In this document: piece after piece, positions 1-9,613 of the stretch | Layout of the letters: every line of letters starts with the position of its first letter | How positions within the stretch are numbered: the stretch's first letter is position 1 | Source of the DNA: Flavobacteriaceae bacterium | GTDB taxonomy: Bacteria; Bacteroidota; Bacteroidia; Flavobacteriales; Flavobacteriaceae | Direction of reading: 5' to 3' | Assembly: GCA_947453195.1 (NCBI GenBank) | Contig: CANGFO010000003.1 | Location: 62,001-126,000, forward strand | Length of the DNA stretch: 64,000 nt | The notes under the pieces: generated by a model | The model's input: the letters and a program-made list of their open reading frames with translations, nothing else | Told to the model about the DNA's origin: nothing | The model's database searches: none | Position numbers and translations under genes: made by a program

Positions 1-2554
1 CCGCATTAGGATAGTCTTTTTGTTCGTAATACGAACGCATTAAATTTGCTTGTGCAAAGGTCACATTCTGAGGAAAATCAGCTTCTGTTTCTAAACGAGT
101 TAAAACGGTATTTGCTTTTGCAAAATCGTCTTTCTTTAAATGTATTTCGCATAAACGCACTAAAGCCTGCTCGGTATATTCACTTTTTGGCTGTGCAATC
201 ACAAACTCATAATTCGGTATTGCATTAGCTTCTAATCCGTCTGCATAATAGGCTTGCGCTAAATAAAAATTAGCTTTCAATGCATGAATACCTTTTGGAA
301 ATTTGGCTACATAACCACTTAAACTAGAGATTGCTTGTTTCGTGTTATTCTGTAAATACTGTTTCTCGGCAGCTTCATAAGTATCGTTATCCAAATCGGC
401 ATCTGAAACTTCAACAAAATCTAAAGAGCGAACCCAGGTTGCATATTCCTCTACTTTTCCGTTATCTACATAAATTAATCTAGCTGTAGTTACTGCTTCA
501 AGTGCCTCGGGACTTCTAGGGAAATCGGCTGCAACTTTTTTGAATTTGGCAATAGCCAAATCGTCTTTATTTCCATTATAATAAACCAATCCTTCTCTTA
601 AAACAGCTTTACTTGCATAAGTTCCGTTTTTAAACTCCGTTAGCAATTGATCGTACGTTTTTATTGCTAAATCGGTTTTGTTCTCCGTTACATAAGTATT
701 TGCTAAATCAAACAAAGCATCATCTCGGTATTGCGAAGTTTTAAAAACTTGAAGGAATTTATTAAAATCTTCTATTTTCTTTTCGTTTTTACCTACAAAT
801 CCATAGCTAATTGCTTTTTGAAAAGCTGCATAATCGGCATCAACGCTTTTTAATTCGATTGCCTTATTATAGGCATCCATTGCTGGCCAATATTTAGAAG
901 TTACAAAACGACAATCACCCAACCTTAAATAAGCATCATTCAAACGAATTTTATCCTCTTTTGCAGTTCCAATAAAACTTTGAAAGCTGTTTCCCGCTTG
1001 GTCGTATTCTTTTTGTTTAAAATAACAATACGCAATATTGTAATTTAGATTTTTAAATTCTGGTGTGCTTACTGCTTCCGGACTTCCTTCAAATTGTTTG
1101 AAGCTCAACAAGGCCTCATTAAAATTATCTAACGTATATTCAGTTTCTGCTTTCCAAAAAGTGGCACGAGCCGAAAATTTTGCATCTATTTGAACGGCTA
1201 TTGAGGAAACAAACATCTTTAACGCCTCTTGATAATTACCGTCTGTATACAATTCTAATCCTCTATAAAATGTTACTTTTTGGTATGCTAATTTATTTTC
1301 TGGATTTTTATTTTTTTCCAAAATAACCAGGGCTTCCTTATAATTTTTTGAAGTTATGTAGGAGTTGATTAACAAACTCTCTATTTCTTTTTTACTTGGT
1401 GAATCGGGATATTTATTTAGAAACGAATTCAAAACATCAGGAACCGATTGATACGAATTTCCTATTTCATAGCTAATTTTGGCATAATTCAAAAGGGCGT
1501 CTTCTTGGATCTTTTTATCAAAATCCATTTCCGAAGCTGCTTTAAACGCATTTAATGCTTGTTGCTTTTTATCAGTATTCATGTAGCATTCGCCCAAATG
1601 ATAATATGCATTTTGAGCTACGCTATCTTTTCCATCAATAATTTTACTGAATTGCGAAACGGCATTTTCATAATCTTTTTGTTGGTAATACGTATATCCT
1701 AATTGATAAAAATCGGTATTACTCCATTTGCCTTTTTTGCCTTTGTATTCTTTTAAATAAGGAAGTGCCAAATCATATTTTTTTAAATTGAAATAACTCT
1801 CTCCAATAATTTTATTCAATTCCGATTTTTCAGTTGCATTGGAATTGGTCATTGCCAACAAACCCAAATCGATTGCTTTTTGAAAATCTCCCGATTTAAA
1901 ACTCATATCTGCTTGAAAATAGGCCAGCTTTTCTTTGTATTTTTCTTCGTTTGCAACTTGATCAAAATATTTGTTTGCCTCCTTAAAATCCTCGCCTTCA
2001 TAAGCCATGAAACCTAAATAATATTTGGCCTGCGAGCCATATATTTTTGAATTGGCAACTTTGCTTAAATAAAGAGTTGCTTTGTTTTTGTTTTTCTCTG
2101 AAAAATAAGCATACCCCTTTTGGAAATTAAATTTTTCTAATTCTTCAAAAGTTAAAGTACGCTCATCTACTTTATCAAAATTTTGGATTGCCTGAGTATA
2201 ATTGGAATTTTCAAAATAATAAGTTGCAACTTCCAAATGCGCCTGATTTAACTTAGTGCTTGTTGGATAATTAGAAACAAAATCTTCCATTAAGACATTC
2301 GCATCCGATTGATTTAATCGAATAGCGCAGTTTGCAATATAATAAGCACAATCTGCTTGAACCTCTTGGTTTTTAACATATTGTTGTACTTTCACAAATA
2401 AAATTTGCGCAGCTAAATATTGCTTTTCTTGATATAAAGAAATTGCATTATCATATTCAGATAACGAATTAGTATAAATTACAGATTGTTGTGCTGAAAT
2501 TGTCGCACCCGAAACTAATAAATTTAAAAGTAAAAAAGCGGCTGTTTTTCGCAT
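1..2554 (-). CDS. TPR-repeat envelope protein, partial (C-terminus beyond window)
   Basis: Reading the minus strand from the ATG at 2554-2552 gives an open frame that runs off the left edge, about 851 codons. It begins with a signal peptide (residues 1 to about 21, ending ISAQ) and continues as degenerate tetratricopeptide repeats of 34-36 residues with Tyr/Ala/Phe spacing, such as AYYHLGECYMN and DDALFDLANTY. Long TPR proteins of this kind are common in Flavobacterium and probably scaffold periplasmic complexes; a specific partner cannot be read here. It is divergent from the FtsE-like gene, with a -7-like element at 2577-2584. Family assignment is sure, function is not. Confidence 0.85.
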   Translation of the reverse strand, partial: MRKTAAFLLLNLLVSGATISAQQSVIYTNSLSEYDNAISLYQEKQYLAAQILFVKVQQYVKNQEVQADCAYYIANCAIRLNQSDANVLMEDFVSNYPTSTKLNQAHLEVATYYFENSNYTQAIQNFDKVDERTLTFEELEKFNFQKGYAYFSEKNKNKATLYLSKVANSKIYGSQAKYYLGFMAYEGEDFKEANKYFDQVANEEKYKEKLAYFQADMSFKSGDFQKAIDLGLLAMTNSNATEKSELNKIIGESYFNLKKYDLALPYLKEYKGKKGKWSNTDFYQLGYTYYQQKDYENAVSQFSKIIDGKDSVAQNAYYHLGECYMNTDKKQQALNAFKAASEMDFDKKIQEDALLNYAKISYEIGNSYQSVPDVLNSFLNKYPDSPSKKEIESLLINSYITSKNYKEALVILEKNKNPENKLAYQKVTFYRGLELYTDGNYQEALKMFVSSIAVQIDAKFSARATFWKAETEYTLDNFNEALLSFKQFEGSPEAVSTPEFKNLNYNIAYCYFKQKEYDQAGNSFQSFIGTAKEDKIRLNDAYLRLGDCRFVTSKYWPAMDAYNKAIELKSVDADYAAFQKAISYGFVGKNEKKIEDFNKFLQVFKTSQYRDDALFDLANTYVTENKTDLAIKTYDQLLTEFKNGTYASKAVLREGLVYYNGNKDDLAIAKFKKVAADFPRSPEALEAVTTARLIYVDNGKVEEYATWVRSLDFVEVSDADLDNDTYEAAEKQYLQNNTKQAISSLSGYVAKFPKGIHALKANFYLAQAYYADGLEANAIPNYEFVIAQPKSEYTEQALVRLCEIHLKKDDFAKANTVLTRLETEADFPQNVTFAQANLMRSYYEQKDYPNA

Positions 2555-2576
2555 GGCATGGTATTTAAAAGTACAT

Positions 2577-2584
2577 CAAATGTA
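2577..2584 (-). promoter_or_regulatory. Bacteroidota -7 promoter element for the TPR gene
   Basis: The minus strand reads TACATTTG, an exact TAnnTTTG match, 22 nt before the ATG at 2554. I see no TTG at the usual -33 spacing, so this is motif evidence only. Confidence 0.45.
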
Positions 2585-2759
2585 GCATTATACAAGCTAT
2601 AACGAGAGTACGTTGGGTTTTATTATAAACATATTTTTTAACAATAGAAAAAGTAAGAGACTTGAAGTTGAAAGTTGGAAAATTTTAACAACTAATCTTA
2701 AAATTTATTTTGAAAACCAGCGTTATCTTATTACTTTTACCAAATAAACACTATTTTTT

Positions 2760-3443
2760 ATGTCAAATCCTGTACTATCATTAAAAGACGTTACCATCTA
2801 CCAAGAGAATAAAGTGATCTTATCACAAATTAATTTGGAAGTGAATCATGGGGAATTCCTATATATCATTGGAAAAACCGGAACCGGTAAAAGTAGTTTC
2901 ATGAAAACATTATATGCCGATTTACCTTTAACACAAGGTGAAGGACATATAGTAGAATTTGACCTAGCTACTCTAGAAGAAAAAGACATTCCGTATTTGA
3001 GAAGAAAAATTGGAATTGTTTTTCAAGATTTCAAATTATTACCCGATAGGACAGTCAATAATAATATGATTTTTGTACTTAAAGCAACCGGATGGACGGA
3101 TGCTGCTAAAATGCAAGATAAAATTGATGAAGTATTGGACAAAGTGGGTATGAGAGGTTTTGCTTCAAAAATGCCTCACCAACTTTCGGGTGGTGAACAA
3201 CAACGTGTAGCCATTGCTAGAGCTTTGCTAAATGACCCTGAGTTAATTCTTGCAGATGAACCTACTGGAAACTTGGATCCACAAACGAGTGCCGAAGTAT
3301 TAGATGTATTAAAAAACATTAATGCTTTAGGAAAAACCATTATTATGGCTACTCACGATTACGCTTTATTAATGAAGTTCCCATCGAAAACTTTAAAATG
3401 TGAAGACGGATCTATTTTTGAAGTGGTTCAGAAAATGGGGTAA
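2760..3443 (+). CDS. ftsE: FtsE-like ABC transporter ATP-binding protein
   Basis: 227 aa. Walker A is GKTGTGKS (residues 38-45), the signature is LSGGEQQR, Walker B with D-loop is [12 protein letters not shown] and the H-loop is in MATHD, so it is a complete ABC ATPase. The length and N-terminal pattern fit FtsE, which with FtsX links cytokinesis to activation of peptidoglycan hydrolases. No ftsX lies next to it; the following gene is a glycosyltransferase 27 nt away. The ATG is preceded by an AT-rich leader. LolD/MacB-type ATPases are the alternative, but FtsE is the best fit. Confidence 0.85.
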   Translation: MSNPVLSLKDVTIYQENKVILSQINLEVNHGEFLYIIGKTGTGKSSFMKTLYADLPLTQGEGHIVEFDLATLEEKDIPYLRRKIGIVFQDFKLLPDRTVNNNMIFVLKATGWTDAAKMQDKIDEVLDKVGMRGFASKMPHQLSGGEQQRVAIARALLNDPELILADEPTGNLDPQTSAEVLDVLKNINALGKTIIMATHDYALLMKFPSKTLKCEDGSIFEVVQKMG

Positions 3444-3470
3444 TTTCCCTAAAATTGTAATATTCACAAT

Positions 3471-4565
3471 TTGACAAAAAATACAATTGTAATTTCGGGA
3501 ATAAACATGAAAGAAGGTGGTATTTTCACCATCCTAGACAATTGTTTGCAAAAAATAGCAATCTATGCAAAAGACAAAGACATTAAAGTAATTGCTTTAG
3601 TACCTGATTCTTCTCAATTCAACTACCCAAATATCGATTACATTGACTTCCCAAAGTCTAAAAACTCTTGGATTGCAAGATTGTATTACGAATATTTTTA
3701 TTTCAAAAAATTATCCAAAACAATTCAACCTGACGTATGGCTTTCCTTACATGATGTCACCCCAAATGTAAAAGCCAAAAAGCGTTTTGTGTATTTTCAC
3801 CATCCAACTCTATTTTACAAATCAAGTTATAAAGATTGGAAATTTGATTATAAAATTGGAGTTTTCTCCATTTTATACAAATACCTGACAGGGTTAAACA
3901 TCAAGAAAAATGATGCGGTATTGGTTCAGCAAAATTGGATTAAATATGAATTTGAAAAATTATATCAAATTCAAAATATAAAAGTATGTTATCCAGAATT
4001 TGTAGCCAACACAAGCACAAATGCAACCCCAATAGAAAATACTAAAATTCAGTTTTTATATCCCTTAGTAGCTCGAAGTTTTAAAAATGTAGAAATTATT
4101 GCTGAAGCAATACAACTCCTACCCGATTCGATTAAAAATAAAATTCAAGTTTCTTTAACTTTTGCCAAAGGGGATTCGAAATATGGAGATTACATAATAG
4201 ATAATTACACTTCAACACCTTTTCAATTTCTAGGCAAATTAAGTCGAGAAGAAGTATTTAGAAACTACCAATCCATGGATTGTTTGCTATTCCCATCCAA
4301 ATTAGAAACCTGGGGGCTGCCCTTATCGGAAGCTAAAGCATTTGGCAAACCAATATTAGCAGCCAATTTACCCTACGCAAAAGAAACGATAGGAGATTAT
4401 AAAAAGGTTTCATTTTTCAACGCAGAAAATCCGAAGGAATTAGCAGATTTTATCAGTCAATTTGTTTCCAAAACCATCGAATTTCAAGGAAATAAAAATA
4501 CATTTGAAAATTCAAATCAACTAAACGATTGGAATTCGATTTTTGAATACTTATTTAAAGACTAA
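3471..4565 (+). CDS. Glycosyltransferase, GT4-like (GT-B fold)
   Basis: 364 aa. The C-terminal half has the GT-B donor-site pattern LETWGLPLSEAKAFGKPIL, with the E-x7-E pair used to bind the nucleotide-sugar diphosphate. The start is read as TTG at 3471: it keeps the first beta strand (NTIVISGINMKEGG), which the next ATG (3507) would remove. Probably adds a sugar to a lipid-linked surface glycan at the inner membrane. It begins 27 nt after ftsE and is followed after 3 nt by a GT2 gene, so the two are likely cotranscribed. The acceptor is unknown. Confidence 0.82.
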   Translation: MTKNTIVISGINMKEGGIFTILDNCLQKIAIYAKDKDIKVIALVPDSSQFNYPNIDYIDFPKSKNSWIARLYYEYFYFKKLSKTIQPDVWLSLHDVTPNVKAKKRFVYFHHPTLFYKSSYKDWKFDYKIGVFSILYKYLTGLNIKKNDAVLVQQNWIKYEFEKLYQIQNIKVCYPEFVANTSTNATPIENTKIQFLYPLVARSFKNVEIIAEAIQLLPDSIKNKIQVSLTFAKGDSKYGDYIIDNYTSTPFQFLGKLSREEVFRNYQSMDCLLFPSKLETWGLPLSEAKAFGKPILAANLPYAKETIGDYKKVSFFNAENPKELADFISQFVSKTIEFQGNKNTFENSNQLNDWNSIFEYLFKD

Positions 4566-4568
4566 TCC

Positions 4569-5504
4569 ATGGCATTTTTCACAATCATTATTCCACTTTA
4601 TAACAAAGAAAGTTATATTGAAAATACAATTAACAGTATTCTCAATCAAACTTTCACAGATTATGAAGTATTTATTGTAAACGATTGCTCGACGGATGAC
4701 AGTGTAGTAAAAGTAAAGCCGTTTCTTTCGGAAAAAATCAAACTTATTGAACATTCTGAAAACAAAAGATTATCTGCTGCTAGAAATACAGGAATACAAA
4801 ATGCTAACTCCGATTACATAACTTTTCTTGATGCCGACGACTTGTGGAAACCGACTTTTTTAGAAACAATTCATCAGTTAATTACAAATTTTCCAGAAGC
4901 TAAAATATTCGGAACCAATTATGAAGAAGTATATGAGAATAAAATAGTTGTTCCGAAAAATTCAGCAAGTGAGTTGACACCAAATAGCGCTCAAATTATT
5001 GATTTTTTCAAATATAATTTAGGTCAAGGCATATACAACCACGGAAGTGTTTGTTTTCACAAATGTGTTTATGAAAAAGCAGGTTTATATGATGAAAGCA
5101 TTGATTTTGCTGAAGATCTTGATTTTAATATTCGAGCGAATTATTATTTTAAATTGGCCTATTCCAATACCATTCAAATGCAGTATTTCATGGAAACTGG
5201 ATTGCAACTTACCCGAAGTTCCATTTTGAACAAAAGGCTACCTGATTTTGACAAATACGATGCATTTACTAAGGAAAATAATGCTTTGACAAAGTATTTA
5301 GCGTTTGAAAGATACGTCTTAGCCAAACACATTAAAACCGATGGAGGTTATGAATTGTATAAGAAAATAAGTTCCAAAATAGACTACAGCTACCTCAATT
5401 GGAAACAAAAAATGCTCTTGAAATTACCTGCATTTATTTTGAAATTAATAAAAGCAATTAAAGAAGTTTTAATAAAAAAAGGAGTTAAAATTACGAGTTA
5501 CTAA
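4569..5504 (+). CDS. Glycosyltransferase family 2
   Basis: 311 aa. Classic GT-A start (FTIIIPLYNKESYIENTINSI), nucleotide-binding segment VNDCSTDDS and metal-binding FLDADD around residues 92-97, then NTG just before it. The C-terminal region has no obvious membrane helices, so it is a soluble or peripheral transferase. It follows the GT4-like gene by 3 nt and almost abuts a convergent gene (stops 1 nt apart), with no visible terminator between. Donor and acceptor sugars cannot be read from the sequence. Confidence 0.88.
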   Translation: MAFFTIIIPLYNKESYIENTINSILNQTFTDYEVFIVNDCSTDDSVVKVKPFLSEKIKLIEHSENKRLSAARNTGIQNANSDYITFLDADDLWKPTFLETIHQLITNFPEAKIFGTNYEEVYENKIVVPKNSASELTPNSAQIIDFFKYNLGQGIYNHGSVCFHKCVYEKAGLYDESIDFAEDLDFNIRANYYFKLAYSNTIQMQYFMETGLQLTRSSILNKRLPDFDKYDAFTKENNALTKYLAFERYVLAKHIKTDGGYELYKKISSKIDYSYLNWKQKMLLKLPAFILKLIKAIKEVLIKKGVKITSY

Positions 5505-5505
5505 A

Positions 5506-6609
5506 CTAGTGGATCTTCATAAGTTTCAACCACTGATTTCCAATGGCTTCAATAGAAAATCGCCGCACGCTGGCTTTTGCATTTTGTTTGCAATAATTAT
5601 ACAACTCTTGGTTAGAAGCCATTTCGTTCATTGCCTCGATCATTTTTTTATGATTTTGGTTTTCTACTAAGATTCCGTTTTCTTGATCAATAATAATTTC
5701 ATTTGGACCCGAAAAACAATCAAAAGCGACTACGGGTGTTTCACAAGCCAAAGATTCCAATAAAACTGTTGGAAACCCTTCATTCTTACTTGTTAAAACA
5801 GTATAAAGTGCTTGTTTATAATAAGGAAATGGATTGGCAACTTTTCCTTCAAATAAAATAAAATCTTTCAAGTTTAGCTTAGTAACTTGATTTTCTAGAG
5901 TTTTCTTTAGCAAACCATCACCCAATAAAACTAACTTAATATTTTGCTTTGGCAGATTTGAAGACGCATAACAATCAATTAATACATCAAATTGTTTCAC
6001 TGAATCTTGCATCCGTCCTACAGCTAAAATGTATTTATAATTGAGTTTCAGATCTTCATTTGATGCTTTTTCAATTGCATTAAAATCAATTGGATTGTAA
6101 ATGGTTTCTATATTTGAATACGAAAATTCGGATTTGATTTTATCAGTAATCGATTTAGAAACCGCAACAATTTTATTACAATGCGAATACATAGTATTGG
6201 CTAATAATTTGCTTTTCGGAAAATACAAATTGGTCATGAAACTATGAACAGTAACTATCAATGGAGCATTGAATATGTATTTTGCAATATAAAATTCTTG
6301 TAAAGCGTGGCGTTTTACTCGAAAATCAATGATATAATCAAATTTATTTTTCTGAAAAAATTGTTTTAATACCTTAAATCGTTTAAGACGATTAAAAAAC
6401 CCATTGGACTGATTTTTTAGTTTACCAAGGTTTAAAACTTCACCCGCAAAATCATATTCAATTTTATCCACCACTACAACATGATGAACTTTACAATTGT
6501 TTTTCTCTAAAAAAAGTGACAATGTTGCAGCACAGCGCTCCGCACCACCCGTTGCGAGCTGATCGGAAACGATACAAATTCTAGGTTGCTTTTTTTCGGA
6601 AACGTTCAA
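5506..6609 (-). CDS. Glycosyltransferase, GT4 family
   Basis: 367 aa. The N-terminus has the WcaL/GT4 pattern ICIVSDQLATGGAERCAATL, and the donor site reads EGFPTVLLESLACETPVVAF, with two spaced glutamates. The start is TTG at 6609; no in-frame ATG precedes the conserved first strand. A -7-like TATATTTG lies upstream at 6629-6636. It points against its neighbours on both sides, so this glycan block is a mosaic of short units rather than one operon. Likely builds a surface polysaccharide; specificity unknown. Confidence 0.85.
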   Translation of the reverse strand: MNVSEKKQPRICIVSDQLATGGAERCAATLSLFLEKNNCKVHHVVVVDKIEYDFAGEVLNLGKLKNQSNGFFNRLKRFKVLKQFFQKNKFDYIIDFRVKRHALQEFYIAKYIFNAPLIVTVHSFMTNLYFPKSKLLANTMYSHCNKIVAVSKSITDKIKSEFSYSNIETIYNPIDFNAIEKASNEDLKLNYKYILAVGRMQDSVKQFDVLIDCYASSNLPKQNIKLVLLGDGLLKKTLENQVTKLNLKDFILFEGKVANPFPYYKQALYTVLTSKNEGFPTVLLESLACETPVVAFDCFSGPNEIIIDQENGILVENQNHKKMIEAMNEMASNQELYNYCKQNAKASVRRFSIEAIGNQWLKLMKIH

Positions 6610-6628
6610 ATTTTAACTATTTTAGCAA

Positions 6629-6636
6629 CAAATATA
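6629..6636 (-). promoter_or_regulatory. -7 element before the minus-strand glycosyltransferase
   Basis: The minus strand reads TATATTTG (TAnnTTTG), 19 nt before the TTG start at 6609. The spacing supports the TTG start. No convincing -33 TTG was found. Confidence 0.45.
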
Positions 6637-6644
6637 AGCAATAA

Positions 6645-7781
6645 GTGAGAATTTTATTAATAGGAGAATTTAGTCGGCTGCACAATTCCTTAAAAGAAGG
6701 ATTGGTTGCACTTGGCCATGAAGTAATCATCGTTGCTAACGGTGATGGTTTCAAGAATTATCCCGTTGATTTATCTACTAAAGCTAGATGGTGTGAAACT
6801 AAATTAGGCAATATCCCAAGACAGTTGATTTTTCGATTAACTAAATTTGATATTGCTCGAATAGAATTCGGAATTCGATATTATTTACATTTGGATAAGT
6901 TGAAAAACTTTGATGTGGTGCAATTAATAAATGAATCACCCATTCAAACAACCCCAGCATTTGAAAGATTTCTATTAAAAAAAACGTTCAAGCAAAATCA
7001 CAAATCGTTTCTGCTTTGCTGTGGAATAGATTACTTGGTTGCTAAGCATCTTATTGAAAAAAAAGAACGGTATTCTATTATGAATCCGTATTTTGAAAAT
7101 CCTAAATCAAAAAAAGAATACCAATTTATTCTTGATTACATTTCAAATAATCACAAAAAAAATCATGATTTAGTATATCAAAACATTAAAGGTGTAATTG
7201 CTTCTGATATGGATTATTTATTGCCCTTACAAAAACATACTAAATTTTTAGGGCTTGTTTCAAATCCAATAAATACCGATGCGATTGAATTTTCTGAACT
7301 TAAAATAGAGGATAAAATAATTATTTTTTTAGGAATTAATCGCGGAACTTATCACACCAAAGGAATTACCTTTTTTGAAAATGCATTGGAAATAATTAAA
7401 GTAAAATATTCATCAAAAATTGAGATTATTATTGCTGAAAATCTTCCGTATCAAACTTACATAAACCAATACAATAGGGCACATATCATCTTAGATCAGG
7501 TTTATAGTTTTGATCAAGGCTACAATGCTTTAGAAGCCATGGCGAAAGGTAAAGTGGTTTTAACAGGCGCAGAGAAAGAATTTACTCAGTACTATAATTT
7601 GACTGAAAAAGTTGCTGTAAATGCTTTGCCTGATGTGGATTATTTGATAAATGAATTAGAACATTTAATTAATAATCCAAATGAAATAATTGCAATTGGT
7701 ACAAGTGCAAGAAAATTTATTGAGAAAGAACACAATTACATTGCCGTTGCTGATAAATACTTATTCAAATGGAATAGTTAG
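6645..7781 (+). CDS. Glycosyltransferase-like protein (GT-B type)
   Basis: 378 aa, GTG start at 6645 (MRILLIGEFSRLHNSLKEGL). The N-terminal Rossmann-like half has the pattern of GT4-type enzymes, and the C-terminal half has ILDQVYSFDQGYNALEAMAKGKVVLTG, a diverged donor-binding loop. Similar proteins sit in O-antigen and capsule clusters of Flavobacteria. The gene overlaps the convergent flippase gene by 4 nt at its end. The family call is moderately sure; catalytic activity is inferred because the classical E-x7-E is only partly kept. Confidence 0.7.
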   Translation: MRILLIGEFSRLHNSLKEGLVALGHEVIIVANGDGFKNYPVDLSTKARWCETKLGNIPRQLIFRLTKFDIARIEFGIRYYLHLDKLKNFDVVQLINESPIQTTPAFERFLLKKTFKQNHKSFLLCCGIDYLVAKHLIEKKERYSIMNPYFENPKSKKEYQFILDYISNNHKKNHDLVYQNIKGVIASDMDYLLPLQKHTKFLGLVSNPINTDAIEFSELKIEDKIIIFLGINRGTYHTKGITFFENALEIIKVKYSSKIEIIIAENLPYQTYINQYNRAHIILDQVYSFDQGYNALEAMAKGKVVLTGAEKEFTQYYNLTEKVAVNALPDVDYLINELEHLINNPNEIIAIGTSARKFIEKEHNYIAVADKYLFKWNS

Positions 7782-9046
7782 TTCTTAGCTAATTTTCTAA
7801 ACATAAATAGAATTATCAAAAAGGTCAATACGTTAGCTGCAAAATAAGCTTGAACCACCCCTTCTGAAGAGCGACTTGGAATCCATAAATAAGCTAAAAT
7901 CAAGAAACAGGAATTAAATACTATTTCTATAATAAAATATCTTTTTAGCATTGATTTTACTAGAATTTGAAAACCAAAAGCAAGCGTCATAATTCTAAAA
8001 AAATCGCCAAGTAATTGCCAAATCAAAATCGAATTAATTTTATTAAATTCTTCGGTGAAAGCTAATTGTACAATATAGCTTTTCAATAAAAAAATCGCCA
8101 AAACAATCACTATAAATAATGGAACCAAAGTTTTAAAATAGCTTTTTAATTCCAATTTAAATTCGGAGTCCGTTTTCAGAGAGGCAAGTTTTGGCATATA
8201 ATACATTGAAATTCCCGTGTTAAAAATCAACATGTAAAAACTTGAAAGTCGGTTTACACCATCCCAAATTCCAGCTTCTTGAATCGAATGAACAGATACT
8301 ATATTATCTCGAATTAAAATTAGAGTAAGCGGAACCAAAACAGCACTTAACAAAGCCATTATTGAAAAGCGCTGCATGTCGCTCAAGTATTTTTTTAATT
8401 CAATTTGGTGGTAATCAAATTTAAATTCACTAAAGGTTTTTCTTATGAATAAATAAGTTACAAAAAACATAATTACTTCTCCAATAACTACAGAAAGCAA
8501 TCCGCCTTGAATATTATTTTGCCAAACTAAATAAGCAGTACTTGCAAAAATGATTAGGTTGGAAATTATTTGAATGGTAATTAGATGTTTAAATTTTTCG
8601 AAGGCATTGTAAACCGAGGTCCAGAATACATTGATAACAATTAAGGGAAGCATTAATCCGAAAAACTGAATTGGAGTTGCATAAGAATTATTAAAAAAAA
8701 TAAGCTGAGAAATCCAACTTGAAAAAAGTGAAATTAAAATTCCCAATACAATTGCTAATCCTAAAAAAACACCAAAAAATGTAGAGTAAATTAGGGATAC
8801 TTCTTCTTTATCTTCTTTGTTTTCAACGATAAGTTTAACAACAGAGGTATTCATTCCAAGAGTTGCAATCGACTTGATCATTGCCGTAAAGTTTCGAAAG
8901 CTTCCCATTAATGCCATTCCAGATGGACCTAAAAAAACAGAAATAATCTTAGAAGAAAGCAATCCCAAAACAAAACTAACCCCCACCGAAACAGAATTCA
9001 GTGAAAGAACTTTGATCAATGCATTGTTTTTGAGCTTACTAATCAC
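7778..9046 (-). CDS. Polysaccharide flippase-like membrane protein (Wzx/PST type)
   Basis: 422 aa with about 12 hydrophobic segments along its length. The N-terminus (LSLNSVSVGVSFVLGLLSSK, then FLGPSGMALMGSFRNF) matches O-antigen translocases of the MATE/PST superfamily, which flip undecaprenyl-linked repeat units across the inner membrane. It overlaps the upstream acyltransferase gene by 4 nt, which suggests translational coupling, and overlaps a convergent gene by 4 nt at its end. No Wzy polymerase is visible here, so the glycan is either finished elsewhere or not polymerised this way. Confidence 0.85.
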   Translation of the reverse strand: MISKLKNNALIKVLSLNSVSVGVSFVLGLLSSKIISVFLGPSGMALMGSFRNFTAMIKSIATLGMNTSVVKLIVENKEDKEEVSLIYSTFFGVFLGLAIVLGILISLFSSWISQLIFFNNSYATPIQFFGLMLPLIVINVFWTSVYNAFEKFKHLITIQIISNLIIFASTAYLVWQNNIQGGLLSVVIGEVIMFFVTYLFIRKTFSEFKFDYHQIELKKYLSDMQRFSIMALLSAVLVPLTLILIRDNIVSVHSIQEAGIWDGVNRLSSFYMLIFNTGISMYYMPKLASLKTDSEFKLELKSYFKTLVPLFIVIVLAIFLLKSYIVQLAFTEEFNKINSILIWQLLGDFFRIMTLAFGFQILVKSMLKRYFIIEIVFNSCFLILAYLWIPSRSSEGVVQAYFAANVLTFLIILFMFRKLAKN

Positions 9047-9606
9047 TTTAAATTTCTAATAACTTTAGCTGGAACTCCAGCTACAATAGTATTTTCTGGT
9101 ATATTTTTTGTCACCACAGAACCACTGCCTATAACTGAATTAGCTCCAATAGTAACTCCTTTAAGAATTGTAACATTATCTCCAATAAATACATTGGATC
9201 CAATTACAACTTCTGAAGTTGGAATTGAGTTGGAATTTCTCTCAAGAGGATTTAGATTGTGGCCATCATTATCCATAATATTACAATTAACACCAATTAA
9301 GGCGTCATCACCTATAGTGATTTTAGAAAAAGCTACAGCCGAAAAAGCATTATTTATCGTAACATTATCACCAATATGGATTGAACTCGATTCATTTCTA
9401 GCCTCTAAATAAGTGTAATGTGAATAATAATTTGGAGAAGCTACCACACCAATTTGCACATTTTTTCCAAAAGAAATGGTTCCGTTTCCCTTAATTAATA
9501 AAGGATGAAAACATTTTGGCTTACCGATACTGTTTTTACAATCCGAAAGAAATTGGTATTTCCAAACTCGAAGAGTAACAAAAAAGAATTTATTTAATAG
9601 TCCCAT
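9043..9606 (-). CDS. Acyltransferase with left-handed beta-helix (hexapeptide repeats)
   Basis: 187 aa. Hexapeptide repeats run from about residue 50 to the end (IGDNVTI, IGDDALI, IGSNVFIGDNVTI, IGANSVIGSGSVV), and the protein ends in the usual AGVPAKVIRNL. NDGHN probably supplies the catalytic His. Such enzymes acetylate sugars in capsule or O-antigen units, normally as trimers with acetyl-CoA. The gene overlaps the flippase start by 4 nt and follows the FemAB-like gene by 7 nt, forming one three-gene unit. The substrate is unknown. Confidence 0.88.
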   Translation of the reverse strand: MGLLNKFFFVTLRVWKYQFLSDCKNSIGKPKCFHPLLIKGNGTISFGKNVQIGVVASPNYYSHYTYLEARNESSSIHIGDNVTINNAFSAVAFSKITIGDDALIGVNCNIMDNDGHNLNPLERNSNSIPTSEVVIGSNVFIGDNVTILKGVTIGANSVIGSGSVVTKNIPENTIVAGVPAKVIRNLK

Positions 9607-9613
9607 TTAGCAG

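Noticed and set aside
2690..2720. Search for tRNA, rRNA, CRISPR, insertion-sequence or prophage signals over the whole window
   Set aside because: None seen: no cloverleaf-like sequence with CCA end, no spaced identical repeats, no transposase or integrase domain.
3452..3472. AAATTGT/ACAATTT hairpin covering the TTG start of the glycosyltransferase
   Set aside because: Seven AT-rich pairs only; could occlude the start but is likely chance.
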